A stretch of 64,000 bases of DNA from Jeotgalibacillus soli (lineage in GTDB: Bacteria; Bacillota; Bacilli; Bacillales; Jeotgalibacillaceae). The stretch spans positions 62,001-126,000 of the forward strand of contig NZ_JXRP01000013.1 of the NCBI RefSeq assembly GCF_000829435.1. Reading direction: 5' to 3'. This document shows, piece by piece, positions 45,307 through 54,423 of the stretch; position 1 is the stretch's first letter, and each line of letters starts with the position of its first letter. A model generated the notes under the pieces. The model had not been told where the DNA came from. It saw nothing but the letters and a program-made list of their open reading frames with translations, and made no database searches. The position numbers were made by a program, and so were the translations under genes.

Positions 45307-46785
45307 ATGAAGGGTCAGCGATTGGAAGATAGACTTAATTGGTTAGCTGATGTTACGACAGAGGAGTTAGGTCAATCGATGACAAATGGTGATCTTACCT
45401 CAGAAGAGCTCGTTCGATTATATATGACGCGTATAATGGAAGATAATCAAAAAGGACGATCCATAAGAGCGATAGCTACACTGAATCCAGAGGCGATAAG
45501 CATTGCAAGAATGTTAGATGCAGAACGCAAGAATGGGATTATCCGAAGTCCGCTGCATGGTGTTCCAATTCTATTGAAGGATAATATTAGTACGGCTGAT
45601 CATATGCCGACTAGTGCAGGTTCATTAGCTTTAGCTGAAAATCGTGCAAAGCAAGATGCTCATCTTGTTCAATTAGTAAGAATAGCTGGAATGGTTATAT
45701 TAGGAAAAACAAATATGACAGAATGGGCTAATTTTATGTCTGAACGAATGCCTAATGGCTACAGTTCAAGAGGAGGCCAGGTGTTAAATCCTTATAATCC
45801 TGGTGTATTTGATGTTGGGGGTTCAAGCTCTGGTTCAGCAGCAGCTGTAGCCTGTGGTTTTGCACCGCTTGCTGTCGGAACAGAGACCACAGGATCGATT
45901 TTAAACCCTGCATGCCAAAATGGGGTGGTCGGTATAAAACCAACAGTGGGTACAGTCAGCAGAGCAGGGATTATTCCGATTTCCTATACGCAGGATACAG
46001 CAGGTGTATTTGGAATAACGGTGAAGGATGCAGCACTTGCGTTTGCTTCAATTACAGGGCATGATCCTGGAGATCCTGCAACTGGATCATCTCCATGGCC
46101 GGAGCCTACAGCATTCATTTGGAAAGATCAAAAGACGAATGCTATAAAAGGGAAAAGGATTGGCCTTTTGCATAATGAATATTATCCAGAAGCAACAAAA
46201 GATCAAATGAAGATTTTTAAACTAGCAGTAGAAAAACTTAAATCACTCGGTGCAATTATTGTAGAGGACATCATACTGGCATCTCACGGTGAACAACTAA
46301 ATAATCAGGTGCTGATCCATGAGTTTAAGGTAGGGATAGAAGCCTATCTCCAAGATTATGGATCCCGCAGCAATATTCAATCGTTGCAGGATATTATTAA
46401 TTTTAATCTCAACCATAAAGAGCTTGCGTTAGTATATGGCCAAAGTGTATTAGAAGAATCAAATAAGACAAGTGGTACATTGACAGAGGAAGCATACCTT
46501 GCTGCATTGCAAAAAGATCATTTAGCATCAAAAGAGAATGGACTAGACGAGGCGATGAAGCTGAACCAGGTTGATATTCTATTATCCCCTCATGATCATG
46601 GAGAGGAATTACCGGCAAAGGCAGGATATCCTTCAATTGCCGTACCAGCAGGGTTTTCTGAGAGAAATGAACCGATCGGTATTACGTTTACAGGCGGGGC
46701 ATTCAGCGAGCCGATGTTAATTCCGATTGCACATGCTTTTGAGCTGGCGACAAAGCATCGGAAAATGCCAAGCAGCCATGTTTAG
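45307..46785 (+). CDS. Amidase signature family hydrolase
   Basis: The 492-residue protein is an amidase signature enzyme (carbon-nitrogen hydrolysis of an amide). Lys91 in LLKDN, the Ser cluster GGSSSGSA at 171-178 and the nucleophile Ser197 in ETTGSI form the Ser-cisSer-Lys triad. The branch is the general amidase/YerM-like group rather than GatA, since GatB/GatC genes are absent here and the C-terminus is amidase-like. ATG 45307 is preferred because GGAGGGGGAG lies directly before it; the earlier ATG 45256 has no site. Substrate not predictable. Confidence 0.87.
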   Translation: MKGQRLEDRLNWLADVTTEELGQSMTNGDLTSEELVRLYMTRIMEDNQKGRSIRAIATLNPEAISIARMLDAERKNGIIRSPLHGVPILLKDNISTADHMPTSAGSLALAENRAKQDAHLVQLVRIAGMVILGKTNMTEWANFMSERMPNGYSSRGGQVLNPYNPGVFDVGGSSSGSAAAVACGFAPLAVGTETTGSILNPACQNGVVGIKPTVGTVSRAGIIPISYTQDTAGVFGITVKDAALAFASITGHDPGDPATGSSPWPEPTAFIWKDQKTNAIKGKRIGLLHNEYYPEATKDQMKIFKLAVEKLKSLGAIIVEDIILASHGEQLNNQVLIHEFKVGIEAYLQDYGSRSNIQSLQDIINFNLNHKELALVYGQSVLEESNKTSGTLTEEAYLAALQKDHLASKENGLDEAMKLNQVDILLSPHDHGEELPAKAGYPSIAVPAGFSERNEPIGITFTGGAFSEPMLIPIAHAFELATKHRKMPSSHV

Positions 46786-46954
46786 TCTGAATAAATATAA
46801 TAGAAACGCGGTGGGATTTTCCTAATCGGATGGAATCATTGATAGGAACAAATTCAATATGCATCCGTTTACTCCTTCAATTTAACAGGTGAAATGGTAA
46901 ATCGATCTACTCATATTTTTTGATTGTTTCATTTGGATATAATTTCAGCAAATG

Positions 46955-46987
46955 AAAAATGCTTCCGGAAAGCCTGGAAGCATTTTT
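46955..46987. terminator. Bidirectional intrinsic terminator
   Basis: Perfect 12-base arms AAAAATGCTTCC / GGAAGCATTTTT between the convergent amidase and adenine deaminase genes. Confidence 0.88.
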
Positions 46988-46992
46988 GGTTC

Positions 46993-48744
46993 CTAAACGT
47001 TTATATGACTGAAGGATTCAACATGAAAAAGTCCCATGTCCGTTAGCTTCAGTGAGGGAATTACAGGTAAGGCGAGAAAAGAAAGTGATAAAAAGTGATT
47101 AAAGTCCGCATTCGGTGATACAAGCTCGAGTCCATGATGGACTGAAGTCATTTCATTTGCAGCAGCTTCATATTTTTTTATCGACATAAGACCTGCAAGC
47201 TGCAGCTCCATTTGACCGACAATCTGTGCATCTTTTACGACAACAAGCCCTCCCTGAATTTCTTTTAAATGATTCATTGCGAGTAGGATCGCTTCATCTG
47301 ATGTACCTGCTGTGATCATATTATGGGAGTCGTGTGCGACGGTTGATGCAATGGCGCTGTTGGCAGTAAGCTTCAAGCCTTTCACAATCCCAGTTCCAAC
47401 AGTGCCAAGGGAATGATGACGTTCAGCGACCACAAGCTTTTGTAAATCATGCTCAGCTGATGGAAGGAAATATCCTTCCTGGTCCGTTGGAACGGTCTCT
47501 TTAAGATAGCGAGTAATGATCTGGTTTGGGATGATTTCGATGATATTTGCTTTCGACTCAGCAGGCTTTATCTGAATTTGTGACTGATCAAGAGGCAGCA
47601 TATTTACTGATTCAATACAGCCTTCCAAATGCTCGGTTGTATAGGCCCATTCATTTATTAGTTTCTGATTTTCAGCGATTAATTTTCCATCCTTGAAGAC
47701 CTTATTAATTTTCACTTGATTAAGGTCGTCTATTATGAGCAAATCGGCTTTCATCCCTGGGGAAACGGCTCCGCGATCATGAAGATCATAGCCCTGGGCA
47801 ACATTTAATGTAGCCATTTGATAAGCGATTAATGGATCCAATCCTAGTCTTATGGCCTCTTTAACGGAGTGATTGATGCTGCCTTCATTTATAAGCTCAT
47901 CTAGATGTTTATCATCTGTACAAAATGAAAAACGATGTGCATTTCGTTCGTTGATGGCTTTAATCAGCTCAGGAAGGTTTTTTGAGCCGGATCCTTGTCG
48001 AACCATTACCCTCATTCCGAGTCTTACACGTTCAAGTGCTTCTTCAGCCGTTACGCATTCATGGTCATTACGGATGCCAGCTGCTAAATAACCGTTAATT
48101 TCAGTCGTTGTTAACCCTGCAAGGTGCCCGTCTATTTTAGCGTGATGGCGGTGTGCAGCCTGCAGCTTGTTAATCATATCAGGGTCTGCATTCATGACAG
48201 CAGGATAATCCATTACCTCAGCAAGTCCAATGACCCTCGGATGCTCGTAAAAGGGCTCTAAATCCTGTGCGCGTATTACGGCTCCTGAATGTTCAAATGA
48301 AGTGGAGGGAACACATGAAGGCAGGACAAAGAATATATCCATTGGAGCATGCTCAGAATTTGTAAGCATATAAGAAAGACCTTTTGTACCTAGTACATTC
48401 GCAATTTCGTGTGGATCTGTAATGATCGTTGTGACACCATGAGGCAGCATCACCTTTGCAAATTCGGAGGGTGTAAGTGTCGAGGATTCGATATGTATAT
48501 GTCCGTCTATAAAGGCGGGTGAGACAAACTGTCCTTTGGCGTCTACTATTTCATGACCTTCATTGTAATCACCAATGGCAGCAATGACACCATCAATAAT
48601 GGCAATATCTCCGGATGTGATTTCTAGTGTGTATACATTGATAATTTGTGCGTTTTTAATGACTAGGTCTGCAGGCATTCTTTTTGCAGCGACAGCTATA
48701 CGTCTGGCTAACTCATTGTTTGTTGGCGGCGTTATTTTTGTCAA
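46993..48744 (-). CDS. adeC: Adenine deaminase
   Basis: The 583-residue amidohydrolase converts adenine to hypoxanthine and ammonia, feeding purine salvage. The metal motif DGHIHIESS, DPHEIANVLG, and the later SFCTDDKH and the C-terminal AHDSHNMITAGT segment are all diagnostic of AdeC (Ade). Translation starts at TTG 48744 after GAGAGGAGTC. No adenine/guanine riboswitch was found upstream, where some relatives carry one. All metal ligands seem intact. Confidence 0.95.
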   Translation of the reverse strand: MTKITPPTNNELARRIAVAAKRMPADLVIKNAQIINVYTLEITSGDIAIIDGVIAAIGDYNEGHEIVDAKGQFVSPAFIDGHIHIESSTLTPSEFAKVMLPHGVTTIITDPHEIANVLGTKGLSYMLTNSEHAPMDIFFVLPSCVPSTSFEHSGAVIRAQDLEPFYEHPRVIGLAEVMDYPAVMNADPDMINKLQAAHRHHAKIDGHLAGLTTTEINGYLAAGIRNDHECVTAEEALERVRLGMRVMVRQGSGSKNLPELIKAINERNAHRFSFCTDDKHLDELINEGSINHSVKEAIRLGLDPLIAYQMATLNVAQGYDLHDRGAVSPGMKADLLIIDDLNQVKINKVFKDGKLIAENQKLINEWAYTTEHLEGCIESVNMLPLDQSQIQIKPAESKANIIEIIPNQIITRYLKETVPTDQEGYFLPSAEHDLQKLVVAERHHSLGTVGTGIVKGLKLTANSAIASTVAHDSHNMITAGTSDEAILLAMNHLKEIQGGLVVVKDAQIVGQMELQLAGLMSIKKYEAAANEMTSVHHGLELVSPNADFNHFLSLSFLALPVIPSLKLTDMGLFHVESFSHINV

Positions 48745-49490
48745 TATGATGACTCCTCTCAAAATAGCATAAAAGCCCGTGTCCATTTATGACCACGGAT
48801 CATTTTAAAAACACTTCATATGCGGAGCCGGCCTTTCAACAAGGTAAGGGATTATAAGCTGATATTGTTCCGTTCGAAGTGTGTAAATGGTTAATTGTGA
48901 ATTTTAGACTAGAGTGAATCATATGTCAATGAACATAAAATAATTGGATAAAATGAAAGATTCATAACTAAAGGGCATTTAGCTAATCTGGTCTCTATTT
49001 TCACGATGCATGTCGATTGGACTTTAATTATCAAGGCTTGGCTTATCTTCTGTTGATCCCTCGGCAGCTGCTGCTATTAAAGCCGACACGATTATATTTG
49101 CTGTTTTTTTATATGGATGGTTAAGCAAAGAGTTACGCTTTATCATGATCCATTGATGAGATGGATCGCTTTATTAAACGCGCGGGAATTATCTGCTTAT
49201 ACATTCTTTTTCCCGCTGGCTAATATACTACTAATAAATTGATGGATCAAAAACGTTTGTCAAATTCCATTTTATTGTCAAATGATAGGTATGCGCCTTA
49301 CCAGGTGTTTTAGCTATCATTTGCTACCCGTTTTTTCCTGTATCAATTTCTGGCCTAACTATTATAGGAGAATTTGTGCTTCTAAGCTTTATCCTTTTGT
49401 TTACTAAAAATTGTATAAAGTTGAGATTAATATTTTGAATTTTTTGTCATATTTTTGCGGAAAAAAGGGAAATAAATTTTTAATTTTCCT
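48745..49490. other. Gene-free region with coding-like fragments
   Basis: Divergent region between adeC and ktrAB. On the plus strand hydrophobic fragments appear in different frames, for instance SAAAAIKADTIIFAVFLYGW near 49070 and GVLAIICYPFFPVSISGLTI near 49300, interrupted by stops. They look like remains of a membrane protein, possibly the C-terminal helices of a P-type cation ATPase, but the match is too weak to name. Confidence 0.35.
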
Positions 49491-49491
49491 C

Positions 49492-49520
49492 TTTACTCTA
49501 CCTTATGAGGGGAGTATGAT
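49492..49520 (+). promoter_or_regulatory. Sigma-A promoter of ktrAB
   Basis: TTTACT (49492-49497), 17-base spacer, TATGAT (49515-49520), about 20 bases before the riboswitch aptamer. Confidence 0.75.
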
Positions 49521-49540
49521 TGCTTTCATGATAAACATTC

Positions 49541-49705
49541 TAGATCGCTTAATTCCTGTGTTTTGGAAGCGGAGGATCCACTAAGGCCGATATTCGGCTA
49601 GGGGTGAAATCTTGTTTTCTGCAAGATGGGGCTACTCTCATGGTCCTAATCCGACAGCTAACTTCGCAAGCGTGTTAAGAGAGGATGAAACTTGTGAGCC
49701 GTTAG
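49541..49705 (+). promoter_or_regulatory. c-di-AMP riboswitch (ydaO/yuaA type)
   Basis: The conserved elements appear in order: CGCTTAATTCC, GCGGAGGATCCA, AGGGGTGAA, TGGGGC, ATCCGACAGCTAAC and TCGCAAGCGT. The same class precedes ktrAB (yuaA-yubG) in B. subtilis. High cyclic di-AMP should favour the terminator at 49711 and shut off potassium uptake. Confidence 0.93.
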
Positions 49706-49710
49706 TGATG

Positions 49711-49740
49711 ACCACAGGACATTTCCTTGTGGTTTTTTTG
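49711..49740 (+). terminator. Riboswitch-controlled terminator before ktrA
   Basis: ACCACAGGA pairs with TTCCTTGTGGT, followed by T7. Confidence 0.88.
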
Positions 49741-49804
49741 TTCATTTTACATGTAATCAATGGTGATTAGGTAAGATAGGAATAGAAAAGGATGATGATT
49801 CATC

Positions 49805-50461
49805 ATGAAAAAACAGTTTGCTGTATTAGGTTTAGGCAGCTTTGGCGGGCATTTAGTGGAGGCATTTCATGAGATTGGTGCAGATGTATTTGCAATGGAC
49901 CGAAATGCTGATCTTGTGGATCGCTATAGTGATATTGCCACCCATGTTATCCATGGGGATGCACAGGATGAACAGCTGCTTATGCAAGCAGGCATTCGCA
50001 ATTTCGATTTAGTCGTGGTGTCTTTTGGGGAAAATATTGAAGCAAGTATTCTAACGACCATTATCTTGTCAGATTTGGGCGTTAAAGAGATATGGGTCAA
50101 AGCATCAAGCTTGTACCATCAAAAAGTATTAGAAAAAATTGGCGCTACAAGGGTGATTCGTCCAGAACGTGATATGGCTACAAGGATCGCTCATCGACTC
50201 ACATCTGATCACTTCATAGACTATATCGAACTTTCCGATGTCCATTCAATGGTTGAAATTAAAGCGACACCTAAAATCTGCGGAAAATCGATTGCAGGTC
50301 TTAATATTCGTAACCGATTTGGCTGTAACATCGTTGGGATTTATCGCGCGCATGATATGATCATTTCTCCAACAGCAGAAGAAAAAATTTTGGTAGGGGA
50401 TGTACTGATTGTGATTGGTGAAAATCGATGCTTGCATCGATTTGAAAAACAAGGAGTGTAA
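49805..50461 (+). CDS. ktrA: Potassium uptake regulatory subunit KtrA
   Basis: The 218-residue cytosolic ring protein gates the KtrB channel. The RCK-N domain has the nucleotide motif GLGSFG at residues 9-14 with Asp at the end of strand 2, and the RCK-C domain occupies about 140-218. KtrA binds ATP/ADP, and its RCK-C can bind cyclic di-AMP in relatives, so both mRNA and protein may respond to the same signal. ATG 49805 is 13 bases after AAAAGGATGATG. ktrB follows 5 bases after its stop. Confidence 0.95.
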   Translation: MKKQFAVLGLGSFGGHLVEAFHEIGADVFAMDRNADLVDRYSDIATHVIHGDAQDEQLLMQAGIRNFDLVVVSFGENIEASILTTIILSDLGVKEIWVKASSLYHQKVLEKIGATRVIRPERDMATRIAHRLTSDHFIDYIELSDVHSMVEIKATPKICGKSIAGLNIRNRFGCNIVGIYRAHDMIISPTAEEKILVGDVLIVIGENRCLHRFEKQGV

Positions 50462-50466
50462 CCCAT

Positions 50467-51786
50467 TTGAAGAAGAAGCGTTCATTCTCACCACCTCAAT
50501 TATTAATTGGATTATTCGGTGTCAGCATCCTGATCGGCACGTTTCTTCTTAAATTGCCAATCGCACATACGACTTCAATTAGCTGGCTCGATGCTCTTTT
50601 TACAGCGGTATCTGCTATTACGGTGACGGGTCTTGTTGTGGTGGACACAGGGACTGTCTATACACTCTTTGGGCAGTTTGTTATTCTGGGACTCATCCAG
50701 CTGGGTGGGTTAGGCATTATGACATTTGCCGTTCTTATTTTTCTAATGCTTGGACGGAAGATTGGTTACAGAGGACGGTTAATTGTTCAGCAATCACTCA
50801 ATCAAAATGACGCAGGCGGCATTATCCGCCTAGCAATACGTTTAGCTGTTTTTTCCTTTATCATTCAGTTTTTTGCGATTGGTTTATTATCCACTGTCTG
50901 GGTGCCTGAGCTTGGGTTATGGAAAGGTCTTTATTTCAGTCTTTTTCATGCTGTATCAGCTTTTAACAACGCTGGGTTTGGGCTGCTACCTGATAATTTG
51001 GTGGCTTATGTAGGAAATCCAATCATCAATCTTGTCATCTCAGGGTTATTAATATTAGGTGGAATAGGCTTTACGGTATTAGTTGATATGTGGCGTTCCA
51101 AAACAATTCGTCAATGGAGTCTTCATACAAAAATAATGATTGTGGGAACTATTGTTATCAATGCAGTTGCAATGCTTTTTATCTTTTTTACTGAATGGAA
51201 AAATCCGAATTCAATAGGGACGCTTCCTTTGAAGGATAAGCTATGGGCATCCTATTTCCAAGCAGTTAGTCCGAGAACAGCCGGCTTTAATACAATTGAT
51301 TTGACGGGTCTGGATGATGCAACGATCTTTTTTATGATTGTTCTAATGTTTATTGGGGCAGGAAGCGCTTCAACAGGCGGAGGAATCAAGCTCACTACAT
51401 TCATTATTATTTTACTTGCAACGCTGGCTTTTTTCCGCAGCAAGCATGAGCTTACGATCTTTAATCGAGAGATCAGACAAGAGCTGATTTTTAAATCATT
51501 AGCCATTGCAATGAGCAGCGTATTGCTGGTCGTCGGTGCTTTATTTATCTTAACGCACACAGAGCATGATGTTAATTTTTTGACAATCTTATTTGAAGTT
51601 GTGTCCGCATTTGGAACGGTTGGGTTATCGTTGGGAATCACAGCTAAATTGACGGTTTTTGGGAAAATAGTCATTATTATCGTCATGTTTGCAGGGAAGC
51701 TTGGTCCATTAACACTTGTCTTCTCCATTACGCGTCCGGATAAACGTAAAATTAAATTTCCTAAAGGTGATGTATTGGCGGGATAA
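50467..51786 (+). CDS. ktrB: Potassium uptake channel subunit KtrB
   Basis: The 439-residue membrane protein has four repeated M1-P-M2 units of the TrkH/KtrB fold; the selectivity-filter turns are SAITVTGLV, SAFNNAGFG, SPRTAGFN and SAFGTVGLS. It imports K+ (Na+-coupled) together with KtrA, important in osmotic upshift. The start is TTG 50467, with AAGGAGTG across the end of ktrA, so the two are coupled. A 61-base perfect hairpin begins right after the stop codon. Confidence 0.95.
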   Translation: MKKKRSFSPPQLLIGLFGVSILIGTFLLKLPIAHTTSISWLDALFTAVSAITVTGLVVVDTGTVYTLFGQFVILGLIQLGGLGIMTFAVLIFLMLGRKIGYRGRLIVQQSLNQNDAGGIIRLAIRLAVFSFIIQFFAIGLLSTVWVPELGLWKGLYFSLFHAVSAFNNAGFGLLPDNLVAYVGNPIINLVISGLLILGGIGFTVLVDMWRSKTIRQWSLHTKIMIVGTIVINAVAMLFIFFTEWKNPNSIGTLPLKDKLWASYFQAVSPRTAGFNTIDLTGLDDATIFFMIVLMFIGAGSASTGGGIKLTTFIIILLATLAFFRSKHELTIFNREIRQELIFKSLAIAMSSVLLVVGALFILTHTEHDVNFLTILFEVVSAFGTVGLSLGITAKLTVFGKIVIIIVMFAGKLGPLTLVFSITRPDKRKIKFPKGDVLAG

Positions 51787-51847
51787 CAATAGCAAGAGAG
51801 CTGTTTTTACGTCAACAAATGGCGTAAAAACAGCTCTCTTGCTATTG
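51787..51847. repeat. Perfect 25-base inverted repeat after ktrB
   Basis: Arms 51787-51811 and 51823-51847 are fully complementary with an 11-base loop. The first arm starts one base after the ktrB stop. No T-tract follows on either strand, unlike the other terminators of the window. It may act as a transcript-stabilising hairpin or a weak bidirectional terminator for ktrB and the convergent SRAP gene. Confidence 0.88.
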
Positions 51848-51875
51848 CCGGATTGAATATATGGAAATGCTTATT

Positions 51876-52505
51876 TTATGTAAAAAAAGTAGGAGAAACA
51901 GGCTCCATTTGCAGCTGACTGCTAGGCAGCGGTGTAAGAAGAGCTTGCAATGCTTCTTTGGACGATCGAGCTGACAGCCATGCGGTATAGTCATCTGGCT
52001 GTAAGATTACCGGCATTCGATCATGAACAGCCGACATTTTATCGTTTGGTGTTGTTGTAATGATGGTACAGCTGCGTATGAGATTGTCTCCATTTCGCCA
52101 TGATTCCCAAAGCCCAGCAAAAGCGAATACAGAGTGTTCAGCAGGATGAATTCTGTACGGCTGTTTTATTTTTGGCGTTTTTTTATGCCATTCATAAAAA
52201 GCAGTGGCTGGTATAATACAGCGTTTTGATTGAAATGCGTTTCGAAAGCTCGGTTTTTGATGCACGGTTTCTGCTCTGGCATTAAACGTTTTATAACCGA
52301 TTTTTGCGTCCTGTGCAAAGGAAGGGATGAGTCCCCATTTAAACGAGACGGGATATCTAAGTTCATTTACTTCAACAATCGCCATTACGTCCTGAGAAGG
52401 GGTTATATTTTGACTTGGCGTATAATGAAAGTCGTCTCTCATAATAAAGTGAAAATGGGTCTGCAGATCAGCAAACGCTTCTACTAATGAAAATCGTCCA
52501 CACAT
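51876..52505 (-). CDS. SRAP-domain protein (YedK/HMCES family)
   Basis: The 209-residue protein belongs to the SOS-response associated peptidase family, which forms a thiazolidine cross-link with abasic sites in single-stranded DNA. The catalytic Cys2 directly after Met1, FNARAET (Asn), AFYEW (Glu) and AVHDRMP (His) are all present, so it is probably active. The start ATG 52505 follows GAGGAGAGG. It is 13 bases after a nucleotidyltransferase gene on the same strand; the pair is likely an operon though no common function is known. Confidence 0.92.
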   Translation of the reverse strand: MCGRFSLVEAFADLQTHFHFIMRDDFHYTPSQNITPSQDVMAIVEVNELRYPVSFKWGLIPSFAQDAKIGYKTFNARAETVHQKPSFRNAFQSKRCIIPATAFYEWHKKTPKIKQPYRIHPAEHSVFAFAGLWESWRNGDNLIRSCTIITTTPNDKMSAVHDRMPVILQPDDYTAWLSARSSKEALQALLTPLPSSQLQMEPVSPTFFT

Positions 52506-52518
52506 AATAACCTCTCCT

Positions 52519-53283
52519 CTACTCCTTTAAGCTCCTTGCCGGAGGCAGCATTTGAAGCATGGAAGTCGCAAAAAAGATTAGTGATGCTTCGTTCCATGCA
52601 CTCGGAGCAGGCTGGCCACGGTAAACAAGAAGACATTCCTCCACCAGCTCGTGAAAAGCTCCCGGCAGTAGATTCACTGCCCATTCTCCTGCTTCTTTCT
52701 TAGAGGATATGACTCCTTCTTGAACGTAATACAATATTCGGCAAAGATTTAATACATAATAAACCGGATCCTTTAAAATATCCTCTTTGACATTTTCAAC
52801 ATCTCGTAAAATTGAATCTAAATAGCGCTCTTCAGATACATAGCCAAACACTTCAGGGATCGGCTCACCATATAGACAGATACCTCGTTCTTTTATCATC
52901 ATAAAATGAGCCACCAAGTCATAATCAACGTCTGTATCAAGTGCTCGGTAGGGAACAGTCTCATAGTGTTTTCTCAAGGATTCGCTATAATGCAATTCAA
53001 AAGGTGTAGGGTAAGGAATCAGCTTTGTATGCTGATGCAGCACGATGCTTACTTCGACTCCTCTTAATGGAACTCTTGGATAGGTAAGCAAACGTTCAAT
53101 GATTGCATGCTTCATTTTACTTGTTGGAGCCTGTTCCACAACAACCACTAAATCTACATCACTTCTGCTAATATGATAGCCGGTCATGGCTAGAGAACCA
53201 TGCAGATAAACACCAGTTAAAGAATCTCCGCATTCTTCAGCAAAAATGTCTGTCAGTTCTTCCAGCATTTGATCAACATTCAT
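52519..53283 (-). CDS. Nucleotidyltransferase, aminoglycoside-adenylyltransferase-like
   Basis: The 254-residue protein has an N-terminal nucleotidyltransferase core with the motif GSLAMTGYHISRSDVDLVV near residues 29-47, in which GS and two aspartates coordinate the metal-nucleotide. The C-terminal helical part (DUF4111-like, with LNLCRILYYVQEGVISSKKEAGEWA) matches the ANT(3'')/ANT(9) fold used by streptomycin or spectinomycin adenylyltransferases. Whether it modifies an antibiotic is not shown; chromosomal Bacillus relatives are mostly uncharacterised. ATG 53283 follows AAAGGAGTTG. Confidence 0.83.
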   Translation of the reverse strand: MNVDQMLEELTDIFAEECGDSLTGVYLHGSLAMTGYHISRSDVDLVVVVEQAPTSKMKHAIIERLLTYPRVPLRGVEVSIVLHQHTKLIPYPTPFELHYSESLRKHYETVPYRALDTDVDYDLVAHFMMIKERGICLYGEPIPEVFGYVSEERYLDSILRDVENVKEDILKDPVYYVLNLCRILYYVQEGVISSKKEAGEWAVNLLPGAFHELVEECLLVYRGQPAPSAWNEASLIFFATSMLQMLPPARSLKE

Positions 53284-53555
53284 TCGTTGGTCAACTCCTT
53301 TACTACAATACTTGTCTTATCGCATATATATTTTCAAGCAGGATGCTCTATGAATCATACGGTATGATTTATTTTACCATAGTAAAATATAGACTTTAAC
53401 TAATATACGATTGTAAATAAAAAGTAGGAAGGGATAGTTATTCGATAATATTGAAAAATTATACTTTTTACTTTTTAAGGGAATTCGTTGATTTACTTCG
53501 AATGACGAAGGATAATGAGAGATGTCAGAATTAATAGATTTAAGGGGCATTTACA

Positions 53556-54040
53556 ATGAAGAAAAAATTAATGGCGTTTGCTCTATTTGCAGCGATGGTT
53601 TTAGCAGCTTGTTCTGCAGATAACGAGCTGAAGAGTCACAAGCAGACACTGACAATGAAACAGAAGAAACAGAAGAAACGGCAGCTGAAGAAGCAACAGA
53701 AGAGCCGGCACTTAATATAGTTGGAGATGAAGTAGAATTTGGTTCTGCAGTTGTAACAGTGACAACTACAGGGGTGGTACAAGCACTTGAAGAAGCGGAT
53801 CGTGTATATGAAATCGTATTTTCTGTTACAAACAACGGCGAAGAGGATCTAACGCTTACCAGTGAGCAATTTTCATTTGCTAGCCTGGAGGGTGAAATGA
53901 AAGAAGAGTACGCAGCAGAAGGAGCTTTTGAACTGACTGTTCCAACGGGTGAGACAGCTGAAGGAGCTATACGGTACGTTGCTTCACAAACATCGGCTTT
54001 TGAGCTGATTGGGACAATTAATGAAGAAGAGAAAACATGA
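53556..54040 (+). pseudogene. Lipoprotein with DUF4352-like domain, one-base frameshift
   Basis: ATG 53556 begins a lipoprotein signal MKKKLMAFALFAAMVLAAC with lipobox Leu-Ala-Ala-Cys. After SADNE the frame is wrong: one base appears to be missing near 53626, and the next frame gives EESQADTDNETEE, an acidic Glu/Thr linker, then LNIVGDEVEFGSAVVTVTTTG.. and NNGEEDLTL, like DUF4352. It ends at TGA 54040. The single-base loss is the only damage, so the lesion may be recent or a sequencing error. Confidence 0.72.
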
Positions 54041-54110
54041 AGACTACCTGGTATTACCACATTGGACTAATCCTTTTTTCCATTTGCTGATTATTTGATT
54101 TTTTCTCATA

Positions 54111-54139
54111 TTGACAATACTCCGACATTCTAGTACATT
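54111..54139 (+). promoter_or_regulatory. Probable sigma-A promoter of yitJ-metH
   Basis: TTGACA (54111-54116), 17 bases, TACATT (54134-54139). It lies about 25 bases before the SAM aptamer. Confidence 0.6.
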
Positions 54140-54165
54140 TATCATAATTAACTAAATATTATGGA

Positions 54166-54316
54166 TTCTTATTAAGAGAGGTGGAGGGACAAGGCCCTGC
54201 GAAACCTCAGCAACCTTCAGTCTTGCCTATTATTGTGCAAATGCTGAAAAGGTGCTAACTCCAGCTTGTCACAGTGATCTTTAAAAGGATTATGAATACG
54301 ACAAGGAAGATAAGAA
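54166..54316 (+). promoter_or_regulatory. SAM-I (S-box) riboswitch
   Basis: AAGAGAGGTGGAGGGA, CCCTGCGAAACCTCAGCAACC, AAGGTGCTAACTCCAGC and the closing ATAAGAA that pairs with TTCTTAT at 54166 form a full S-box aptamer. GATAAGAAGA (54309-54318) can alternatively pair with TCTTCTTAT in the terminator at 54339, giving a textbook antiterminator. Confidence 0.95.
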
Positions 54317-54338
54317 GAGTTGTGAACGGTTCTATTAC

Positions 54339-54371
54339 AGGTCTTCTTATATCTATAGGAAGACCTTTTTG
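54339..54371 (+). terminator. SAM-riboswitch terminator
   Basis: AGGTCTTC pairs with GAAGACCT, followed by T5, between the aptamer and yitJ. Confidence 0.88.
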
Positions 54372-54423
54372 TATACAATTTTTTTGGAATGTTTAGGGTG
54401 ACGATAAATAAGGGGGGAAATAA

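Noticed and set aside
48787-48960. Purine riboswitch upstream of adeC
   Set aside because: The conserved purine aptamer loops could not be found on the minus strand.
52519-53283. Acquired aminoglycoside resistance gene on a mobile element
   Set aside because: Base composition and neighbours look chromosomal, and no transposase or repeats flank it.
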